64,000 nucleotides of DNA from positions 400,453 to 464,452 of the forward strand of contig SCFE01000087.1 in NCBI GenBank assembly GCA_004352715.1, in the 5' to 3' direction. This DNA comes from Hofstenia miamia. Taxonomy: Eukaryota > Xenacoelomorpha > Acoela. The notes below the pieces were generated by a model that saw only the letters and a program-made list of their open reading frames with translations, was not told where the DNA came from and did no database searches. Positions 57,912 to 64,000 of the stretch are shown in pieces. How positions within the stretch are numbered: position 1 is the stretch's first letter; each line of letters opens with the position of its first letter. The translations under genes and the position numbers were made by a program.

Positions 57912-58384
57912 ATGCTTTTTTTGTATATCGAAGGCCTAACATTAACGTTATTTTGCGCCAATGTTATCTTCTGCCAGACACTTGATATTGTAATGTCAAA
58001 CCTAAAGAAATATAACAATGATCACAGCCTTTACATTGGGAATCTAAGGCAGAACCAAATTTGCTCTTAGTAATTATGATCACTCGCAACATTTAACTTG
58101 TATTTTTCTAGAACAATTTCTTTATAGTGCTAACAGAAGTATGAAGCACTCGTTGTTACCTCAAAAACGATGATTTTTTTTAGAAAGCTTTAATGTCCTT
58201 TGTTTGGTTTTTATACAACACAAAACATGTTAATGTGGAATGAATTTTTATATATTATTTTCATTCCAATTATTGCCAAATGCAAAACTAGCAATGAGAA
58301 ATAATTTGAACGAAATGTTTATGAAATTTTGCTTGAAGTGAAATAACTTAAGCACGTTTTCTGTATATTTACTTGTAATTAAAT

Positions 58385-59330
58385 ATGGTGAAGTTCCCAG
58401 AGGAGTTCCCCAGGGTCTATTCTAGGGCACCTTCTCTTGAATATTTTTGTTAATGATATTGTAAGCTGTTTAAAATGCTGTAAAATCATACTTGTTTATA
58501 CACAAATGCTAATAACATGCTTACTTGTACTAAATTACATGACTTCCAATAGCATTAAAACCTGGTTTGACAGAAACGAACTGCACTTGAATATCAACAA
58601 AACACAGTTTGTTATTTTGTACACTTCTAAACGTGATATTGCCAACCAATTCTCGATTAAGTATAACAATGATACTATTCCCAATTCTAGTAAAGCTGAA
58701 GCTGTCTACCTTGGTGTCAAATTCAATGATAACTTGAACTTCACAGATTTTCTCAATGATAAAATCCTCAAACTTGGTAGGTTCAACTCTCGAATTCCTC
58801 TAATAAGTACTATAATTCCAAAGAATTTCTTGATTAATTACACTCGCGCACATTTATATGGCATAATTAGTATGCATGTCAACAATCTGTTGGCAAGCAT
58901 GTTGTCAAATGGCAAAAAATTGTATCTATGTCAAATTGGGCAATTGCCAATGTTCCCAGGTTTTCACATGTTCTGCAGTGAATTTCAAATCATGAAACCA
59001 ATCAAATATCTCTCATACATTTCCTTGATGTACTTCTTTAACATTCTTCTAGGTAACAATATATATATTATTTGCTATTATTTGCTAAAGAAGTCAATTA
59101 TCATTTAAAATTTAATAACTGCATTAAAAAAATCACTAAAGTTAACATTATATAAAATAGCTAAACTGTAAATTCATTTTATGTCAAAGTTGCTGAGATT
59201 TTTAATGAAATACCATTAATTTTACAATCTTTTGAAGTTTCCAAGAAAGCACTACGTGCTTATTTTATAAAAAATCAAGGAGTAATGAAGCAGTACTCCT
59301 CTAATAGTAAAGTACCGTAGCAGGCAAATT
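58385..59330 (+). pseudogene. LINE reverse transcriptase relic (CR1/jockey type)
   Basis: It begins with VPRGVPQG (the GVPQGSILGP motif), and after a frameshift continues NIFVNDIVSCL, then WFDRNELHLNINKTQFV (WxxxNxLxLNxxKT) and EAVYLGVKFNDNLNF (YLGVxxDxxLxW). These follow the RT order of jockey/CR1-type LINEs. The catalytic Y-A-D-D box expected near 58495 is disrupted (the sequence reads VYTQMLITC in one frame, TNANNMLTCTKLHDF in another), so the enzyme is dead. Residual homology runs to about 59330 (SKKALRAYFI). Endonuclease and upstream RT are absent. Confidence 0.8.
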
Positions 59331-60639
59331 AACATGGTGCTTACGATATTTGTACTATCTTAGTAGTTTATAGATGATAATGAATAAATCATTTTGAAAG
59401 GTACATAGCAATGCTAATAAAAAGAAGAGAAATACAGTATTAAATTCAAATTTTGGCAAGTTACAAAATGTAACTAAAGGTCATTTGTGGCAGCACAGTC
59501 TTAATACGGGGTGATCGTAATCCTGTTCTTCCTCCTGTGATAGTCTGAGATATTGGAAATAATGGGCTGAAATTGAAAAAATATACTATTGTAGTAAATA
59601 CTACTAAATTTCTTAAACAACGTTTTGAAATTGTCCCTGTAGAATTTTTAGATTCAGTGAACAGATTTTATTAAGTTTCTAATATACCCAACTTTAGACT
59701 AGGATGCCCCAAATTTGTAGAAGATTTCTTAACGAGCATGATAAAAAGGTGCGAATTTTTTAATTAAGTGGGTTGGGCATGCTTCAGGCCTGGCAAGGAT
59801 TGGGACTAGGTTTTTGGTTGAAGTTACTAATAAGAAGGAAAAACATTTCTAAAGAACATCTTACCACAAAAAGGTTTCCTATTAAAACTAGGATCAGGTA
59901 ACAGGGCTTTAGATTGTGTTCAAAATTCCCCTCACCTACTGAACCACAGAGCACATAAGTGTGTTAGCAAACCTTAGTAATGGGTGTATAGGTGTAGAGA
60001 AGAATAGTTCACTGATAGTAATTTATAACATAAACATTCATTATCCTAGTTCCGTTTGCTACATTGAAATTTAATTAGAAAAATATGACACTGAAGAGTA
60101 GATATGGGAAATAGAAAATCTCAAATTGAATAGTTGGGCTTAGGTAATATCATTTTTTCTGTTTTGATTAGCCTGTAAAAAAAGATTATTCAATTCCCCT
60201 AATGTTTTTTCAATAGTAGTAAAATCTTCAAAACAATGAATTTATGAACTATTACGAATTATGAATTTCAATCTGGACCAATTTGTTATTGTTCTAATAA
60301 AAAACTCATATTCATAGCAATGTTTACAAAACTATCACGATGTGCTCAATAACTGCCCTTGTGTTCCCATCTGCGGGTTTGAAATATTTGTCAAAACATT
60401 ACTTTGTTGTAAACATTATATAGTACAGTTGAGATATTTAAATTTAAAATCGCTATTAAAACTGACGAAACATAGTTTAAGAAAATTTAAAGTGAAACTT
60501 AAACACCATCATCTTATAAAATAGATTTTCATATGAATATTGCTTTCTGACAACACAGAATATTCTTTGCAGATGTACTCAAGTAAAAAAAAGTGGCTAC
60601 TTTTCAAAATTTGACTATCATAATTTTCACACTGGTACA
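59331..60639. other. AT-rich stretch, no gene recognised
   Basis: No domain-bearing frame or paired repeat seen. Confidence 0.45.
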
Positions 60640-61051
60640 ATTAATAGTTCAAAACATTGCTAAATACTCGAGGAATTTGTACCATACACAACCTGCTTAT
60701 ATCCCAATTCATGAATCTTAGAACAAGTTAGAGCAACCCCTCATACCTCAAAATCAACAAAAGAATTTTTTTACCAATTATAATATTCAAGTTATGCAAT
60801 GACCACCGAATTCGTCAGATCTAGTACCCATAGAGAACGTGTGGCAGATTATTCAGGTTTTGTCCAGAAAAAAATCCAACAAATTTAAAGAATTGAAGAG
60901 CCTTAAATCTTAACATCAAAGAACTCAAGAAGTTAGAGTCCGTTTAATGGATCAGATTTCAAAAAGCTTATCTGCGTGTCACCTTTGCATGGCTAACTTG
61001 TCAAATAACTTTGTCACCAAGTTACAAGCTGAGACAATGGTTGGTTATTAA
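60640..61051 (+). pseudogene. Tc1/mariner transposase C-terminal relic
   Basis: Near 60798-60850 the frame reads PPNSSDLVPIENVWQIIQ, matching WPPNSPDLNPIENVW…I, the motif holding the catalytic Glu (or Asp) of Tc1-type transposases. After a frameshift near 60915 comes VRVRLMDQISKSLSACHL, like the conserved C-terminal helix, and the frame stops at about 61050. The upstream DGxPxH motif is not readable. It is a different, older lineage from the relic at 25 kb. Confidence 0.65.
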
Positions 61052-61054
61052 ATC

Positions 61055-61425
61055 TGTCAATTCATAATCTTATGGCTGTCAGAATTTATCTTACAGCTGT
61101 CAGAAAAGATGTAACTATGGTAATCACTCTTATCCAATAGCATTAATCAAAAATCATTATCAATATGGTAAATAGTAAAATTATTAAAAATATTAAAATA
61201 CCTTTTGAAGTTTAAATAATTGATTAATGTGAAACCTTTGAAAAATTATAAAAATTATATATGTAGGAAGCAAGTGAAATGTTATTTTAATGCCTTTCTC
61301 AAATAGATACTATTTTATCTAGATGTCTCTTAAGCAATGTCCCAATAAAGCTCATTTTAAACAATAACGACTTTTTCTGACATTTGTAAGATAAATTCTG
61401 ACAGCCATAAGATTATGAATTGACA
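61055..61425. repeat. 53-bp inverted repeat, arms 265 bp apart
   Basis: 61055-61107 (TGTCAATTCATAATCTTATG … CAGAAAA) and 61373-61425 are reverse complements with about three mismatches (ACAGCTGT against ACATTTGT). The left arm starts right after the Tc1-like coding relic. The arms may be the ends of a small deletion derivative, or facing ends of two neighbouring copies. Confidence 0.75.
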
Positions 61426-61911
61426 TACTTTATAAGCCTCTATTTGCCTTTCGTTTGTTATCAAAAATGTGTTTATAATGTGGCCACTTTTTATACTTGA
61501 ACTTAATGTTAAATATGAATTTTTATAAAAATATGAGTTTGCAGATATAAACAGATGAACATATTTGCTGATCAATAACGTAGCAAAGCTCTCGGGAAAA
61601 GGTAAAGTTTGCAAAATCAGACCTCTAAAATGCAATTTACAGTCTTAGTTTTTAATTTTGAATTTTTTACAGAATATTATAATTCTTAACCGAAATAATA
61701 AAAGAAAATACACATCATAACCAGTTTTAATTAAATATTTCTATATATGGTAAAAACAATCTTCTAACGCTTTGGTTATCAACAATTCTTTTTAGTGCTT
61801 GAATTATAGCTAACCAATAGCATTCAGAGTTTGCCTCGACATTGCTATATATGGCAATTAGTTTCAAATTGCGACAACATCTATTGCGCAATCACTCATT
61901 GAAATTTATCT
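61426..61911. other. Upstream region of the ADF-H gene
   Basis: AT-rich DNA. A CCAAT-like motif (ACCAATAGCATT) lies near 61815, about 130 bp upstream of the proposed transcription start. No other gene seen. Confidence 0.45.
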
Positions 61912-61949
61912 TATAAATAGCCAATAATTCTGAATGAGTATTAGTTTGT
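61912..61949 (+). promoter_or_regulatory. TATA box and initiator of the ADF-H gene
   Basis: TATAAATA at 61912-61919, then TTAGTTT at 61941-61947, which fits the animal initiator YYANWYY. The A at 61943 lies 31 nt after the first T of the TATA box, the classical spacing. This gives a 15-nt leader before the ATG. The AG at 61943-61944 could alternatively be a splice acceptor, but no pyrimidine tract precedes it. Confidence 0.6.
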
Positions 61950-61958
61950 TCGACAACG

Positions 61959-62396
61959 ATGGCACTTAGTTTGCAAGTCCAGCTTCCAAATGAATTGAAA
62001 GACGATTTTCTAACCTTCAAAAATAATTCAACCGGCGAGGGTCATCTTACTTTCAGTTTCGCTGACAAAGACTGTTCAAGATATCAAACAGAAGAATTAG
62101 TTCTAGATGATAAACAGAGTTGGGACGACTACGTAAACGCATTGGATCTTACGAAATGCAAGATTATCTTTAAACATTGCAAATTTGTCAACTCTGGCGG
62201 GGAAAGAAGTAAACTTTTGGCTATTTCATTCAACCCTGAATCTGCAAATCGCAAAGAAAAGATGGCATCCAGTACAGCGTCAATAATATTTTTTTCTAAT
62301 TTTGAGGGTGTTATGAAAAAAATTACAACTTCTCAGAAGAGTGAAATTATCCTAAGTGAATTGCAATCAATATGTATGGCTCAATTTAAAACTTAA
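61959..62396 (+). CDS. Probable ADF/cofilin-homology (ADF-H) domain protein
   Basis: 145-residue soluble protein without signal peptide or membrane helix. The middle and C-terminal half follow the ADF-H fold pattern. KIIFKHCKFVNSGGERSKLL (about 68-87) corresponds to RY-xx-YD-xx-Y-xx-xxGxxxxKL. AISFNPESANRKEKMASST (88-106) corresponds to xISWxPDTAPxKxKMxYASS, the start of the actin-binding long helix. FSNFEGVMKKI then resembles the region after it. Length fits ADF/cofilin (130-166) and GMF (about 140) proteins, which bind actin or Arp2/3. The actin-contacting KMxYAS is altered to KMASST, so actin binding may differ. A single exon is unusual for this family and could mean an old retrocopy, but no poly-A remnant is seen. 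Start supported by TATA/Inr spacing and the ACGATGG context. Confidence 0.65.
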   Translation: MALSLQVQLPNELKDDFLTFKNNSTGEGHLTFSFADKDCSRYQTEELVLDDKQSWDDYVNALDLTKCKIIFKHCKFVNSGGERSKLLAISFNPESANRKEKMASSTASIIFFSNFEGVMKKITTSQKSEIILSELQSICMAQFKT

Positions 62397-64000
62397 TTCC
62401 TATTTCACACACTGATTGCATTGTATATATTTGTATGATGACTTTTGTGAATTTTTATGCAATATTATTGATTTAGTTTTGACAATCTCCATATTTATTT
62501 TTCTTAATTTTATTCATTGTACGCATAAAAGACATATATTTAAATAGTTCTTCTTTGGAAAATTTGTTTCTACGTTTAAATTATGAAATTTAGTTACGTG
62601 TGAACATAGAATCAACTAGTTACAGATCTCCGCATCTTCCATTTGCAAATATATATTAATGACAAAGCTAAAATATGTATTGCTGTAATTTTTGATTAAA
62701 TCGAAAACTGTGGATATATTTCTTAGAACTAAGTAATCCACAGCCTTTTGCTTAAGCAATTTTCAAGTTGTAATATATTTAATGATTAGCTTTTAAGTCA
62801 GAACATGGTCAGAAATAAGCAAGGAAACAAAATAATTTTGAGTTAATCCATTAGGGCTTGATTATATGAATAGTGTAAATTTTGGTAAGTGCCTCCTTTT
62901 AAACATCTTAACAATAAATCTTGATCTACATATCATCTATAATAAGATGAACTTTATTTAGTGTTTTAGATTCATTTAAATAGTTCCCTTATTATTTGTA
63001 AAAAATCTTTGCAGGTATAATAAAATTAACCTTGTCTCATAAAATGCTCAATATCGAAGGCTTGACTGTATTTCTATACAACTAATGTAAGTCTAAATAA
63101 TGTCATGCAAAATCTTTCATTCTATGGATTATTCATATCTATTTGTATTATATTTTGAGATACGGTTTTTTACATTGAGAGGGCAGTAATGTATGGTATA
63201 TATTTTATATAATCTACAGAAATAATGCATTATAAATAGTTTACTCTTTGCATCTTTATTATAGTTCGATGAAATGTATTAATTGAGACATGAGAAAACG
63301 TAAATCAACATTTTCTCTGTTGTAAGGCATTAAAGTTTCAACAGCTTGAATACGATACTGAGAGAGAGGCCGTGACATAAAAATATTCACGTTTCCAGTA
63401 GAGGCCGAGCATTATTTCTGCATTTCTTTTGTTTTAAGAGACAAGCAATTCTTAAAATACCTACATTAACATTATCAACCGCATATTGCTCAGCAACGAA
63501 CTATTGCACGCACACAAGTCATTATTTGAATTACAATGTGAAGCAGCATATATAATATATATTCTTTTCACAGATTACAGTGCGGGAAATCACCCTCCGC
63601 TTTCTGCAAGCTGTGTGACTATTACATTGACTCTTCTATGCCTTAGCCTAGAAATATGTTTAACATTTACATCTAGTTAAGTATGCCAAAAATGCTCTTT
63701 GCATAAATTCGATCAGGATGTCTAAATACTAAAAAAGCGTCAATATTTTTTTTCCTCTCTTATGACATGCAACGAAAACTTTGGCTGAACTATCATTTGC
63801 TAACAAAATAAAAAATGTTACTAAAAACATGGGGTGTGTGTGCTGAGCATTGGCCCAATTGAAAGTCAATCCTGTTTCACCAGATTTTGTTATTAGTTCA
63901 TTTAAAACTTACTTAAATCCAACTTACAAAGCTTCTGAATAACATTTTGAGGCAGCTGATGTTTTCTCACAAGCAACATAGACAACCGAATTGACCTTTT
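62397..64000. other. 3' flank and terminal non-coding stretch
   Basis: AT-rich. No AATAAA lies close to the ADF-H stop; an ATTAAA occurs near 62695 and could serve. No further gene is supported up to the window end. Confidence 0.45.

Larger units (their letters stand above)
55635..58384. other. AT-rich stretch with microsatellites, no gene recognised
   Basis: A (CAA)n run lies at about 57090-57137 and a (TA)n run at 57878-57908, next to a single N at 57877. No coding or RNA gene is supported. At 55700-55740 a short inverted pair (AACCTAGTTAACC / TTAACTAGGTTAA) occurs, too short to define an element. Confidence 0.5.

Noticed and set aside
1-64000. CRISPR arrays, bacterial operons, phage genes
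   Set aside because: No regularly spaced repeats with unique spacers and no prokaryotic gene organisation; the window is animal DNA.

Overview
This is a window of animal (metazoan) nuclear DNA. It is AT-rich, has no operons or Shine-Dalgarno context, and is dominated by degenerate eukaryotic transposons of the hAT, piggyBac, Tc1/mariner, Ty3/gypsy and APE-type LINE groups. Its few intact genes have candidate splice acceptors or AATAAA signals. I cannot name the species. Several near-identical but SNP- and indel-bearing segments sit side by side, separated by single Ns. This suggests a highly heterozygous, probably aquatic, invertebrate whose two haplotypes were partly concatenated during assembly.

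Intact genes are sparse. Three small paralogous genes lie at 10577-10837 (+), 41589-41930 (+) and 49024-49371 (-). They encode one-pass membrane proteins with an N-terminal six-cysteine motif, a transmembrane helix carrying cysteines and a basic cytosolic flank; two end in PPxY-type tails. Each has an AG acceptor 9-16 nt upstream of its ATG, and two have an AATAAA 26-44 nt after the stop. I do not recognise the family, and it is the most interesting content here. At 61959-62396 (+) a single-exon gene with a good TATA/Inr promoter encodes a probable ADF/cofilin-homology protein. The only intact transposon gene is a 589-aa piggyBac transposase (39330-41099, -), inside a complete element at 38967-41542 with perfect 14-bp inverted ends and TTAA duplications. 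This element lies 46 bp upstream of the second cysteine-rich gene.

Layout. 1-9.8 kb: non-coding DNA with a hAT-like end, a piggyBac C-terminal relic (duplicated by assembly), a LINE endonuclease relic and a second piggyBac relic. 10.5-10.9 kb: first cysteine-rich gene. 14.3-19 kb: mosaic of repeated blocks joined by single Ns, including BED-finger hAT fragments and a 401-bp insertion that differs between two copies of the same locus. 20.1-21.0 kb: foldback element. 21.2-25.6 kb: haplotypic duplication, hAT relic and Tc1 relic. 26.1-30.6 kb: foldback MITE and a larger hAT element with a gap. 33.8-35 kb: Ty3/gypsy relic. 36.2-37.2 kb: 1-kb gap. 39-42 kb: intact piggyBac and second cysteine-rich gene. 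42.3-48.5 kb: MITEs and foldback elements. 49.0-49.4 kb: third cysteine-rich gene. 52.7-55.6 kb: Ty3/gypsy element on the minus strand lacking the RT catalytic core. 58.4-61.4 kb: LINE RT relic, Tc1 relic and an inverted repeat. 61.9-62.4 kb: ADF-H gene. The rest is AT-rich DNA in which I see no gene.

The genes do not form a pathway. The three cysteine-rich genes look like a dispersed local family, and most of the remaining DNA is transposon debris.
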